From Paenibacillus sp. MAEPY2 (GTDB lineage: Bacteria > Bacillota > Bacilli > Paenibacillales > Paenibacillaceae), in NCBI RefSeq assembly GCF_000499205.1, contig NZ_AWUK01000030.1:248001-312000 (forward strand): a stretch of 64,000 nucleotides of DNA, read 5' to 3'. How positions within the stretch are numbered: position 1 is the first letter of the stretch; each line of letters starts with the position of its first letter. The notes beneath the pieces are model-generated. The model worked only from the letters and a program-made list of their open reading frames with translations. It searched no databases and had not been told where the DNA came from. Shown here in pieces: positions 18,667 through 27,909 of this stretch. The translations under genes and the position numbers were made by a program.

Positions 18667-19896
18667 CTACAGTGTCAGATTGCCCGATATTACTGCATGT
18701 TTCGCGCCGGTTACTGCCGGGAGTGTGTTGGTTCTGCCCATAAGTGCCTCATGGCCAAGGAGGGCAAATCCGATCGCTTCGCGGGCATCATCCGGTATGC
18801 CATAATCCGCGGTACGTTCCAAACGAATGCCTCCCGGTAGTCGCTGACGGATCATCTCCATTAACGTGGCATTGGAAGTGCCGCCTCCGCAAGCCAGCAT
18901 GGCCGATATTTGCACCTTCGGCAGGATAAAATCCTCCACTGCCCGCACGATCGTCTCCGCAGTTAGACAGGTGGCGGTAGCCAGCGTATCTTCCAAGGAT
19001 AAGGAACGCGCAGCAGCCATCTCCATCAGGCGCGCTGCATATGCCGCACCGTACACTTCACGTCCCGTGCTTTTGGGAGGGAGCCTTTTGAAATAATTAT
19101 CGTCCAAACACAGATCCACCAGACCCTGATCACATGTCCCTTGTGCGGCCATGCTTCCATTCGGATCATAATGCTGCCGCCCACCTGTCGCCTGACGTAC
19201 AATCGCGTCCATTACCATATTCCCGGGTCCCGTATCAAAAGCCGAGATACCTTCGGCAGATGACGCTGCCGGGAGCACCGTGACGTTGCCAATGCCGCCG
19301 ATATTTTGTACCAGCCGCCCTTCCGTTGGGCTACGAAACATTAACGCATCGGCGTAAGGAGTGAGAGGCGCTCCCTCCCCACCAGCCGCCATATCCCGTG
19401 CCCGCAGATTACCGATCACTGGCAGGCCCGTTCGTTCACGTACGACGGCGCATTCGCCAATCTGGAGCGTGGACACCACGGGAAGGCTCCCGCCAGTTGG
19501 CCCCGGAAAATCCGAAGCAACAGGTGCGTGCCATACGGTCTGCCCATGCATGCTGATCGCATCCACCTGCCCGGATGAGATTCCTGAAGATCGAATAAGC
19601 TCACTGACACTGTGTGCATACCACTCCGATACACCAAAATGTGCAGCCGTCAGCTCATCCACGCGTGCCGTCTCCGGTGAGCATAGTCGAATCAGCACTT
19701 CTCTCAATTCATTGGAGTACGGTACGCAGACGAAGTCAACCAGATCGATCTTTTGCAATGCCCCGCTGTCATCTGTCAGAATCCTCACCAATGCCGCATC
19801 CGTCCCGTCGAGGGACGTGCCTGACATCAATCCAATGATGTAATGCTCCCGTTTCAAGCGATATTGCTCCCACATCGGATAGCTGCCTGTATCCAT
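18667..19896 (-). CDS. anmK: AnmK, anhydro-N-acetylmuramic acid kinase
   Basis: The 409-residue protein starts at ATG 19896, ten bases after GGAGG. It has the family motif GLMSGTSLDGTDAAL, FDTGPGNMVMD and the C-terminal ACGGGTSNATLM loop. AnmK opens the 1,6-anhydro ring and phosphorylates the sugar, giving MurNAc-6-P for MurQ. Its substrate comes from lytic transglycosylases, which are not typical of Gram-positive wall turnover, so its place next to a MurNAc kinase route is unusual. It is the first gene of a probable anmK-murR operon. Confidence 0.95.
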   Translation of the reverse strand: MDTGSYPMWEQYRLKREHYIIGLMSGTSLDGTDAALVRILTDDSGALQKIDLVDFVCVPYSNELREVLIRLCSPETARVDELTAAHFGVSEWYAHSVSELIRSSGISSGQVDAISMHGQTVWHAPVASDFPGPTGGSLPVVSTLQIGECAVVRERTGLPVIGNLRARDMAAGGEGAPLTPYADALMFRSPTEGRLVQNIGGIGNVTVLPAASSAEGISAFDTGPGNMVMDAIVRQATGGRQHYDPNGSMAAQGTCDQGLVDLCLDDNYFKRLPPKSTGREVYGAAYAARLMEMAAARSLSLEDTLATATCLTAETIVRAVEDFILPKVQISAMLACGGGTSNATLMEMIRQRLPGGIRLERTADYGIPDDAREAIGFALLGHEALMGRTNTLPAVTGAKHAVISGNLTL

Positions 19897-19953
19897 CCAT
19901 TCACAACCTCCCGCCAGACCCGATGAACACGTCATCCTGCCATAATTTCACCC

Positions 19954-20005
19954 AGTATATGATATAAAATTTCACAAGTCAAATATTTAATGAAATTAAA
20001 TTACA
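19954..20005 (-). promoter_or_regulatory. anmK promoter with two candidate operators
   Basis: On the minus strand TTGACT (19982-19977), a 17-base spacer and TATACT (19959-19954) form a near-ideal sigma-A promoter. TGATATAAAATTTCA (19960-19974) fills the spacer, and TGAAATTAAATTACA (19991-20005) lies just upstream, 31 bases away start to start. Both resemble the sites at 15550 and 15581 with the same spacing. A repressor here would cover the polymerase contact region. Confidence 0.72.
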
Positions 20006-20193
20006 CACTTCCCACCATAGCTAGTCTTTGTCTGAACTGGAATCCTCACGACATGCTTTCAATAAATAAAAATAGATAAATAACGATCAAAAAAGAAACA
20101 TTTTTACAATTTTACCGTTTATATAATGAAGGTATATTTTGGAATGGACATTTTGAGGATTAGAAACCGTCACAAGCGGAAGGAGATACCAAG

Positions 20194-21018
20194 ATGAACA
20201 ACGCTGCTATTTGGTTTTCAACGGTCCTATTACTGGGGGGATTGACGACTACATCGTCATCCGTTGTTGGTGCCAAACCTGCCGCGCCAGAACTAATTTC
20301 ACAACATTCCGTTGATGCGACTTCTGTAACTCCTTCCATCTATGCAAGCATCAAACCATTTAAAAAGAATAACAGTGCAAACAAAATCATCTGGAAAGGA
20401 GGAAGTATTACTTTAACCGCTACTACAGTGAAGTTGGAAGGTAAGCCCACATTTGAACAAAACGTAATTCAATCCATTGTCGTCACCAAGGGGAGCCAGA
20501 AACATACGATCGAAACGAGTGATTTGGAGGATAATTGGCTCGATATCTCAAGTGTTGTTGCCTCCAACTCCAATACATGGCTTGCTATAAATGCAAAACG
20601 TAGCGCAGGAAACACTCTGATGCTGCTTAACCTTCAAACGGGTGAAGTGACGGAATTAAATGACCGATTGAAAAAAGCAGGCAAGAAAAACATAGAAACC
20701 ATTGCCACTTATAACTGGGCACCCCACGAGGATCAGATAGCCTTTTCTTACGGAGATCCCTCCAAGAGCTCACTAGCCATCTACAATGTTCAGAAAGAGA
20801 GCCTTATATACCTACCCAGAGCAACCAATTATATTAGTACCAATCTGATTCTGTGGCAAAAAAACGGAAAAACACTAGATTACATCAGTGAGTACCCATC
20901 TGATCAAATGATACTTTATAGGTATAGCTTAGAGAGTAACAAGGTGAAGCCCGTTAAGAAAATCAGTCGTAATGAGTTTGCTGAATGGTTTAAGCTGGAT
21001 AAGTATCCAACACAGTAA
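20194..21018 (+). CDS. Exported protein of unknown function, propeller-like
   Basis: The 274-residue protein starts behind GGAAGGAGAT and has a signal peptide ending near VVGAKP. The mature part is rich in beta strands. Segments such as TYNWAPHEDQIAFSYGD, SLAIYNVQKESLIYL and LILWQKNGKTLDYIS look like blades of a TolB-type beta-propeller. I do not recognise a family. It lies 24 bases before the amidase gene on the same strand, so the two are probably co-transcribed, which hints at a wall-associated role. Confidence 0.75.
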   Translation: MNNAAIWFSTVLLLGGLTTTSSSVVGAKPAAPELISQHSVDATSVTPSIYASIKPFKKNNSANKIIWKGGSITLTATTVKLEGKPTFEQNVIQSIVVTKGSQKHTIETSDLEDNWLDISSVVASNSNTWLAINAKRSAGNTLMLLNLQTGEVTELNDRLKKAGKKNIETIATYNWAPHEDQIAFSYGDPSKSSLAIYNVQKESLIYLPRATNYISTNLILWQKNGKTLDYISEYPSDQMILYRYSLESNKVKPVKKISRNEFAEWFKLDKYPTQ

Positions 21019-21042
21019 CGATCTAAATAGTAGAGGTGCATA

Positions 21043-22464
21043 ATGAAAAAAACGATTTTACTCCTGTTTTTGAGCCTGTTTTTTCTAGCTTTACTCCCTA
21101 GCCAGGGAAACGCCGCTGCAAGCACGTCGAAAATCTTCTTGGACGGCGAGGAATTAATCCTCCCAAGTGACGTTCAGGTGACCATTGTAAATAAGAATGT
21201 GATGATTCCCATTCGTGTCGTTGCCGAAAACTTGAAATTCAAAGTGGATTGGAATCAAAATGCACGTAATGTAAAGATCCAGCAAAATGACAAGACGATT
21301 TCTTTAACCGTTGATCAAAAGCAAGCCATGGTTGCGGACAAGCAGGTCACCCTGAACACAGCCCCACTCATTTTGAATAACACCATGGTGGTACCCATTC
21401 GATTTGTCAGTGAACAAATGGGACTCAACGTGAAATGGAACAACAAGGAAAAGATTGTATACTTAATCAACACCGACACCAGTAAGCAGCCCACAGATGA
21501 ACCGGGGAATGGTTCAGGAAACGGTAGCCCAACATCGCTAACCCATGTTACGGATATCCAATTTGCTAACAATCAGCTCGTCGTGTCTATGGATGGTCAA
21601 TCCAAACCCGTGATGACAACTTTGAAGAACCCCGATCGTCTGGTCGTGGATCTGCCCGGAGCAGTGTTTGGTGATCTATCACAACCTTTGAATCAAAACA
21701 TGAATGGCAAATTGGATGTGGACGCATACCCCAATATAACGGAAGTTAGATATTCTCTTTTTAAACAAGACCCTGGGCAAGTCCGAATTGTCGTAGAATT
21801 GAATCATGTGAAGGATGTCCAATACAGCCAGAACCTGATTGCCGATAAACTGATTATTGATCTAAATGTTTCGGGAGATAATGTCACATCTGTTCCTGTA
21901 ACTCCTGTAGGCAATTCAGGACGCAAGGTCGTTGTCATCGACCCAGGCCATGGTGGTAAAGATCCAGGTTCAACCAGTATCACCAACAAACCCGAGAAAG
22001 AATATAACCTGGCATTGGCTCTCAAAGTACAAGCACTGCTTCTCAATGAGCCGGATATCGAATTGGTGATGACTCGTGACGGTGATACTTATCCCACCCG
22101 CCCGGAGCGTGTTCAGCTCGCCAATCAATTAAACGCGGATGTATTTGTATCTATCCATGGCAATAATGTGGAGTCCTCACCCCAGGCGACAGGTACGGAG
22201 ACGTTCTACTACCAACGCAGTAGCAGCAAAGAATTAGCCAATATCATTCACCAGCGTTTGGTTAAAGCCATGGGGCTCAAAGACCGTGGTGTGAAAAATG
22301 GTAACTTGGAAGTGATCAGAGACACGACCATGCCTGCAGTACTTTTGGAAGTGGGATTCCTGAGTAATGTTCTGGATGAAGAACTAATGTCATCCGATGT
22401 CGTTCAGATGAAAGCCGCTCAAGCGATAGCAGATGGGATTAAGGAATACCTGGGTATAAATTAA
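21043..22464 (+). CDS. Secreted N-acetylmuramoyl-L-alanine amidase with stalk and AMIN domains
   Basis: The 473-residue protein has a signal peptide (to ~24), a copper-amine-oxidase-like stalk domain (~28-145), a Gly/Ser/Pro linker, an AMIN wall-binding domain (~168-280) and an Amidase_3 zinc domain (~293-470). Zinc and catalytic residues are in VIDPGHGGKDPG, the Glu of KEYNLALALKV, VSIHGNN and the catalytic Glu of LLEVGFLSN. It cuts the stem peptide from MurNAc in peptidoglycan outside the cell. It lies between the unknown exported protein and a GerMN lipoprotein gene. Confidence 0.95.
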   Translation: MKKTILLLFLSLFFLALLPSQGNAAASTSKIFLDGEELILPSDVQVTIVNKNVMIPIRVVAENLKFKVDWNQNARNVKIQQNDKTISLTVDQKQAMVADKQVTLNTAPLILNNTMVVPIRFVSEQMGLNVKWNNKEKIVYLINTDTSKQPTDEPGNGSGNGSPTSLTHVTDIQFANNQLVVSMDGQSKPVMTTLKNPDRLVVDLPGAVFGDLSQPLNQNMNGKLDVDAYPNITEVRYSLFKQDPGQVRIVVELNHVKDVQYSQNLIADKLIIDLNVSGDNVTSVPVTPVGNSGRKVVVIDPGHGGKDPGSTSITNKPEKEYNLALALKVQALLLNEPDIELVMTRDGDTYPTRPERVQLANQLNADVFVSIHGNNVESSPQATGTETFYYQRSSSKELANIIHQRLVKAMGLKDRGVKNGNLEVIRDTTMPAVLLEVGFLSNVLDEELMSSDVVQMKAAQAIADGIKEYLGIN

Positions 22465-22505
22465 AGGATAGAACATAATGTAAATACGCTAGAGGATGTG
22501 ATCCA

Positions 22506-23060
22506 TTGAAAACGAAATTGGGATGTGCACTCGTCTTATCCTTCTTCATGATTGTTGGCATTGGTTGTGCTCAGAAGCCAGTCAGTGAATCCGGATCGGC
22601 TGAACCTGCTGTTCAGGGGGGACAGTCACCAAACCCATCCGAAACCAAGGTGGACCTGGGCACAATGAACACACAAGCGGTTGATGTGTATTTCGCAGAT
22701 TCACAGGTACTGGAACTGGAGAAAAAAGAGCAGGAAATTGAATATAAGGACGATTCCGAGAAATACAAAAAAACATTTGAAGCTTTACAAAACAATACTG
22801 ATTCGGAGCTTGTATCCCTCTGGGAGAAGGTCGAATTGCTCTCCATACAGTACGGCGAGGGCAAAGTCACTCTGGATGTTCATATCCCGGATGAGGCCAA
22901 ATTGGGAACCAGTGGCGAACTGCTTGCATTGGATGCACTGACCCAGACGATGTTTCAATATGATGAAGTAGAAAGTATTGATATCCTGGTGGACGGTGAA
23001 GCCCTGGACAGCTTGATGGGCCATTCAGAGCTGGAGCACCCTATTCAGCGCCAATCCTAA
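22506..23060 (+). CDS. GerMN-domain lipoprotein
   Basis: The 184-residue protein starts at TTG 22506 behind AGAGGATG. It has a lipoprotein signal with lipobox VGIGC, a linker and one GerMN domain (~55-170; VDVYFADSQVLELE, then VTLDVHIPDEAKLG, ALTQTMFQYDEVESIDILVDG). GerMN domains occur in GerM, a spore germination and sporulation protein, and in wall-linked lipoproteins. Being 41 bases after an amidase gene fits a role in wall remodelling. Confidence 0.85.
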   Translation: MKTKLGCALVLSFFMIVGIGCAQKPVSESGSAEPAVQGGQSPNPSETKVDLGTMNTQAVDVYFADSQVLELEKKEQEIEYKDDSEKYKKTFEALQNNTDSELVSLWEKVELLSIQYGEGKVTLDVHIPDEAKLGTSGELLALDALTQTMFQYDEVESIDILVDGEALDSLMGHSELEHPIQRQS

Positions 23061-23105
23061 TTTTAAAAAAGACACCGGATGATTCTCTCCTTGAATCATC
23101 TCCCT

Positions 23106-23150
23106 TGCATGATGAGAAGCATAATTTCTCATCATGCATTTTTATTTTTA
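23106..23150 (+). terminator. Terminator of the amidase operon
   Basis: A 13-base perfect stem (TGCATGATGAGAA with its complement, 23106-23138) is followed by a T-rich run. It separates this unit from the convergent beta-CASP gene. Confidence 0.9.
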
Positions 23151-23220
23151 TAAAAATCAACATTCAAAAAGGCGTCTCCAGGGACGCCCTACATAGATCC
23201 AATCCTTATAAAATTCCTAT

Positions 23221-24783
23221 CTACAGATACAGCTCATCTCCGGGAGATAGCGAATGCAGTATTTCCTTCCCCGAGACCCATTTTTCGCTGAGTAAGCCTT
23301 CTCTCAGTTTATCCGTCTCTGCCCGATCCGCATGCACAAGCACCGTATGCCTTGCAGGAACCTGGTGCAGCATTCTCTCAACATCCTTCCAGCCCTGGTG
23401 TACCTTATAACGTATTTTACGTACTTCGCACGCGCCATACTTTGCAGGATTCTGCAAAAGCCTATGAGCGTACGTGCCAGCAGAGACATGTCCAGTGAGC
23501 AGCACCAGATTATTTCCACCGTCCGCAAACTGGCTATAGTACCAGCGAGCAAGAGAGGACTGCATCATCCCGTCCGGAATGAACCACAAAGAAGCAGCAT
23601 GGTGATTCAGTAGCCGCTCTCGTTCTTCCTTTGTCACAGGCAGCTCCCAACCTTGACCACTCAGAAAACGCCCAATCGCATCCTTCACAGCACCCGGTAT
23701 GTGTTCTTCCTCTTCCTTTAACCAGTATGGAGCACGTAAAAGCTGCTTTAGTCCATCCACCAAGCCTTGTTCCACTACAATCGGAACGTCCGGGAACTGC
23801 TGCTGTGCCCACAGCATGATTTCCTGACCACGACCCACCGAAGGCATAGGCATCAGCACCTTTCCACCCCGGGCAATCGTCTCACGGATGACAAGCTCCA
23901 GTTGCTCCAGCTTGTTGCCCTGTGTATCGCGATCTGTACCATATGCGGCATCCACAATCGCCAAATCCAGCAGGCTAATTGGAGATGCTTTGGTCACTTC
24001 TGCTTCCTTCGATGTGGAATTGCCAAGCCGTTGCTCTACAAACCTTCCTGCTGATACCGATGATCGCAACACCCCTTCGGATAAAGCAGAGGCCAAGGTA
24101 CGCGATGCGGATGGCTCTCCTGCCACAGCATGCCCACCATTCACGGCGGTTAGTGTACCCAGCTTCCAACGTGTAGTAACTGAAGCATCAAGGCCCCGCT
24201 TGTTACGTGGTAACCTTGCCTGCCAGAACGCATCGGCTGGACAATCCTCCTGCAAAAGCATGGACTCCGACGTGTAGTCGCCGGAATAAAATATCCGCTT
24301 ATCTTCCATTTCCAGTCCGAACCATACCGATCCTGCAAGGTGTCCACTGCGCCCCCAGACCGCCGAGACGCCAGGGAAAAGTTCAAACCAGGTTCCACCC
24401 TCGGCTTCATCCTCCAAAAACCGATACCGAATCAATTGTTCATCGCCTTCTTCGTAAGGCAGGGCATGCCCTGCTCGCTCCATATTCCTGCGCCAAGCTC
24501 TGAAATAGGTGTCCAGCTGCTCCCTGGTTTCCCGCGTCGTCCATACTTCGCCCTGATACCCCAGTCTATAGAGCAAGGGAATAGCGACAGAATGATCCTC
24601 ATGGGCGTGAGACAACAGCACTACATCCAGCTTCTTAACAATTTCCGGTTCGATCAGCGGGTATTCGCCGGCTCCTTCTTTTTTCACTCCACAATCCAGT
24701 AAAAGCTGAACCCGGCTCCCACTCAGCAGATAGGCGGAACGTCCATGTTCCCCTGCACCGCCCCATACCTTCAGTTTGATCAT
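23221..24783 (-). CDS. Beta-CASP metallo-beta-lactamase-fold protein (nuclease-like)
   Basis: The 520-residue protein starts at ATG 24783, overlapping the permease stop as ATGA. The metallo-beta-lactamase zinc motif is LSHAHEDHS (~57-65), and further motifs are GRSGHLAGSVWF and YSGDYTSES. A beta-CASP insert follows (DAAYG, GKVLMPMPSVGRGQEI) with the late motif LLTGHVSAGT and HADRAETDKL. The family includes RNA exonucleases and CPSF73-like enzymes, so a nucleic-acid nuclease is the default guess. An insertion-like stretch at ~190-250 is unusual. Sharing an operon with an ABC importer is unexpected for an RNase. Confidence 0.8.
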   Translation of the reverse strand: MIKLKVWGGAGEHGRSAYLLSGSRVQLLLDCGVKKEGAGEYPLIEPEIVKKLDVVLLSHAHEDHSVAIPLLYRLGYQGEVWTTRETREQLDTYFRAWRRNMERAGHALPYEEGDEQLIRYRFLEDEAEGGTWFELFPGVSAVWGRSGHLAGSVWFGLEMEDKRIFYSGDYTSESMLLQEDCPADAFWQARLPRNKRGLDASVTTRWKLGTLTAVNGGHAVAGEPSASRTLASALSEGVLRSSVSAGRFVEQRLGNSTSKEAEVTKASPISLLDLAIVDAAYGTDRDTQGNKLEQLELVIRETIARGGKVLMPMPSVGRGQEIMLWAQQQFPDVPIVVEQGLVDGLKQLLRAPYWLKEEEEHIPGAVKDAIGRFLSGQGWELPVTKEERERLLNHHAASLWFIPDGMMQSSLARWYYSQFADGGNNLVLLTGHVSAGTYAHRLLQNPAKYGACEVRKIRYKVHQGWKDVERMLHQVPARHTVLVHADRAETDKLREGLLSEKWVSGKEILHSLSPGDELYL

Positions 24784-26465
24784 GATGCATTCCACTTTCT
24801 CTTCGAATTCAGAACTTCAATACCAAGCAGCATCAGTACCGTCATGCCGACAGTAACCACGGCCATCGCCATCCCCAATGAGACCTGACCTTGTTCAAAC
24901 TGTGCAAAAATATACGTAGCCGAGGTCTGCATCGATGGAGGTAAAATCAACAGCGACCCTACCAGTTCCCGAGTGGCAATCGTGAATGTCATCATCCACC
25001 CGGCCAGCATGCCGGGAATGATCAGTGGTAGAAGAATGCGCCGCAGAATATACAGCGGCGTTCCGCCAAAGACCTGACCCGCTTGGAATAACGTTCCGTC
25101 AATCTGGGTGAAGCTTGATTTGACATACTGCACCGTGTACGGCAAGAAGAGCACCACATACGTCAGAACAACCATTCCGTACGAGTTGTACAACGTGAAC
25201 GGCATCCATGGTGAATTCCAGAAGAGGATCAGACCCACCACCATGACAATGCCCGGTACCGTATTTGGCAGCAGACTGAACAGATCAATGACACGCTGCA
25301 TAAAGGAAGATGACTTACCAATCGTCAGTGCAAAACCTGTACCGATAATAACCGCAACTGTCGAAGCTGCCAGTGACAGTCCCAGACTGTTCCCGATTGC
25401 TTTCATACTGACCGATCCCCAGGATAGTAATTCCCGGTAATGATCCAGCGTCAGATTATCGAAGGACAATCCCGCCCCACGCAGCTTCATCGTCGACGCC
25501 GCAATAATGGAGAAATACGGAATGCCCACTGACAGAATTAGCAGCAACGCGAGATACAACCCGCACAACCAGCCCGCTCCGCCGCGTAGGGAGTACCGTT
25601 TGGAACGCTGCCCTTTGCCCCCTACCAGACGGTATGTGAACTTGCGACTCATCGCAGACTGCATGTACCACATCACCAGACAGACCGACAGCAGCACGGA
25701 AGCAAGCGAAGTTGCCTTGCCAAAATCAATCGGCCAACTGGAGATATACTTGTGAATTTCGGAGGTCATGACATAATAGCCAATCTTGCGTCCGAAGGTT
25801 GCTGGCGTTCCGAATTCTGCGATCGTTTTGACAAAGACGAGCATGATCCCCATGCCATAGGAAGACAACAGCAGTGGTAAAATAATGCGTCTGAATCGGT
25901 ATCCCGCACGTCCCCCGTGCACCGCTCCCGCTTCTTCCAGATTGCCTCCAATACGAATGATGGCATCCCGAAGCAACAGGTACAGGAAGGGGAACAGGTG
26001 CAGACTCATAATGAGCACCATGCCCCAGAAGCTGAAGAACAGCTCACTCCAGCTTGCAGAGGAGGGGACCCATTGCTGCAGGTATCCCCCTTTTTGCATA
26101 AACAGAATCCAGCCCATAGAGCCGATATACGGCGGTGTCATGAACGGAATCATGAGGATTACGTCCACCCAGCGATGCTGTCCCATGCGGGTCTTCGCCA
26201 TCATCCAGGCCAGTGGCAATGCCAGCAGCGTTGTTACAGCCACCACGCAGATCCCCAACCATACGGAATTCAGCAGCACCCCGGATAAATGCTGTCCGGT
26301 AATGGTCCGAATCGGAGCCATCCAATCCCATTGCCCGTCCGGATACACACTTTGCCAGAAAATTAGCAAGAGCGGTACACCAATGCTTATCATTAGCAGA
26401 AAGAGGGCCAGAATCACGCCCACTCTCCGAAAAATACGGTTGTTGTCTACTACAACAGGTTTCAC
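24780..26465 (-). CDS. Fused two-domain ABC permease (iron/phosphonate/polyamine importer type)
   Basis: The 561-residue protein has about twelve membrane helices and two permease domains in tandem, as in FbpB/AfuB-type proteins. Two coupling loops are seen: EEAGAVHGGRAGYRFRRIILP and QAGQVFGGTPLYILRRILLP. It works with the binding protein and ATPase encoded just upstream. The last bases overlap the next gene by four. Confidence 0.93.
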   Translation of the reverse strand: MKPVVVDNNRIFRRVGVILALFLLMISIGVPLLLIFWQSVYPDGQWDWMAPIRTITGQHLSGVLLNSVWLGICVVAVTTLLALPLAWMMAKTRMGQHRWVDVILMIPFMTPPYIGSMGWILFMQKGGYLQQWVPSSASWSELFFSFWGMVLIMSLHLFPFLYLLLRDAIIRIGGNLEEAGAVHGGRAGYRFRRIILPLLLSSYGMGIMLVFVKTIAEFGTPATFGRKIGYYVMTSEIHKYISSWPIDFGKATSLASVLLSVCLVMWYMQSAMSRKFTYRLVGGKGQRSKRYSLRGGAGWLCGLYLALLLILSVGIPYFSIIAASTMKLRGAGLSFDNLTLDHYRELLSWGSVSMKAIGNSLGLSLAASTVAVIIGTGFALTIGKSSSFMQRVIDLFSLLPNTVPGIVMVVGLILFWNSPWMPFTLYNSYGMVVLTYVVLFLPYTVQYVKSSFTQIDGTLFQAGQVFGGTPLYILRRILLPLIIPGMLAGWMMTFTIATRELVGSLLILPPSMQTSATYIFAQFEQGQVSLGMAMAVVTVGMTVLMLLGIEVLNSKRKWNAS

Positions 26466-26546
26466 TACGATTTCACCTCACATGACTTCCACAAGACAAT
26501 CGTCTCTTCACTCTAGTTGCTCGATTTGCTCGTCATTTTACTCTGC

Positions 26547-27623
26547 TTATTTAAAAGTCTCGGAGAAACGTGCCGCTGTCTCATCTCCGTGTTCACTCAT
26601 CCAGTTCCAATCTACTTTAAGCTGCGGGATGTCTTTCAGATTCGCCCGGTTAGTCGCTTCGATGTCTTCACGTCCCGGAATCAGGTAAGCATCTGCAACG
26701 AGCTTCTGTGCTTCATCGGACAACAGGTAATCGATAAACGCCTTGGCATTCTCTACATTCTTACTTGATTTCAGGATCGCTGCTGGTCTCGGACTGATTA
26801 CAGTCCCTTCCTCTGGATATACGATGTCCAGTGGTTCACCTTTGGCTTTGGAGGAATACGCCATGTAATCCACACCAGCTGCTACGATGCTTTTCGCTCC
26901 GGTAATAACCGGATCAAGCGCTTCCTGATTCGCTCCTGCCATCGCTACACCATTTGCTTTGTAGCTGTCCAGCAAGTCCCAGCCCTTATCTCCGTTCGCA
27001 CTCAGGTATCCTGTAATGAAGTCCAGCGCCGAACCAGACAGCGTAGGATCCGGGATGTTGACTAGGTCCTTCCAGGCAGGTGTTGCAAGTTCCGCCCAAC
27101 TGGTTGGTGGCGTGGACACCAGCTTGGTGTTGTAGACAATTCCGAGCGCAGAAGCACTGGCGCTAAAATAGTTACCTTCAGCATCCGACCAATCCTTGTT
27201 CAGCTTGTCTGCATTCTCGGCATCTGCATACGGGAGCGTCAGGCCATCCGCTTTCAGTGCTTGTGCCGAAGGCAGGGAGGCCAGGATAACGACGTCCGCT
27301 ACGGGATTGGATTTCTCAGCTTCCATGCGAGCCAGAATTTTACCTGTTGTACCCTGGAACATCTCCACTTCAATGCCCGTCTTGGCTGTAAATCCGCTGA
27401 TGATATTATCCGCCAGCTTCTGTGGCCCTGCACTGTACAATACCAGCTTGCCGCCGGCTGGTTTTGTCGTTTCCGCCGATGCAGTAGCCGTACTGCCTTC
27501 CCCTGCAGCTTGACCCGCATTCCCGGTGGTTGAATTACCTGTGCTGCATCCAAACAAACTGATACTCATTACCGCTGATAATAACAGCATCGCGCTTCTT
27601 TTCCGTGTTTTCATACCCAACAT
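26547..27623 (-). CDS. Solute-binding lipoprotein of the same ABC importer
   Basis: The ~358-residue protein starts at ATG 27623 behind GGGAG. The lipobox is LFGC before STGN. The mature protein is a FbpA/PotD-like class (LVLYSAGPQKLADNII, ADVVILASLPSAQALKADG, GIVYNTKLV). The double-Tyr iron ligand of FbpA is not obvious; only GVDYMAYSSK is seen near the expected place, so iron is not certain and phosphonate or another anion is possible. Confidence 0.88.
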   Translation of the reverse strand: MLGMKTRKRSAMLLLSAVMSISLFGCSTGNSTTGNAGQAAGEGSTATASAETTKPAGGKLVLYSAGPQKLADNIISGFTAKTGIEVEMFQGTTGKILARMEAEKSNPVADVVILASLPSAQALKADGLTLPYADAENADKLNKDWSDAEGNYFSASASALGIVYNTKLVSTPPTSWAELATPAWKDLVNIPDPTLSGSALDFITGYLSANGDKGWDLLDSYKANGVAMAGANQEALDPVITGAKSIVAAGVDYMAYSSKAKGEPLDIVYPEEGTVISPRPAAILKSSKNVENAKAFIDYLLSDEAQKLVADAYLIPGREDIEATNRANLKDIPQLKVDWNWMSEHGDETAARFSETFK

Positions 27624-27909
27624 TTCATTCCATCTCCCTTGGTTTCTGATTATATTTTTATTCAAGTTTCTGCAAACTCACGCTGTATACGCTGTTTACG
27701 CTATGGTCGCTATGTTTGTTTAATTGCTATTGACACCAACACATGCCTCTCTTTATGAGACTGAACGGTGATGTGATCTCAGGAAGGTACGTTTCCTTCA
27801 TAATTCACTTTCTAGAAGTTACACTTCCTTGATAATCCGTTTCATTACTTAATGATATGATCCTCTTCATGGCCCATTTCCTGATCCGTGACCTTTATAC
27901 TCATCATGA
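27624..27909. other. Gap between binding-protein and ATPase genes
   Basis: No gene is visible in these 286 bases. At 27682-27702 there is a short tandem of ~2.3 units of nine bases (GCTGTATAC, GCTGTTTAC, GCT). The gap splits the importer genes, so the binding protein may have its own promoter here, but I see no convincing one. Confidence 0.4.

Noticed and set aside
26547-27623. Iron-binding FbpA as a firm call
   Set aside because: The adjacent double tyrosine of FbpA-type iron sites is not seen, so the substrate is left open.
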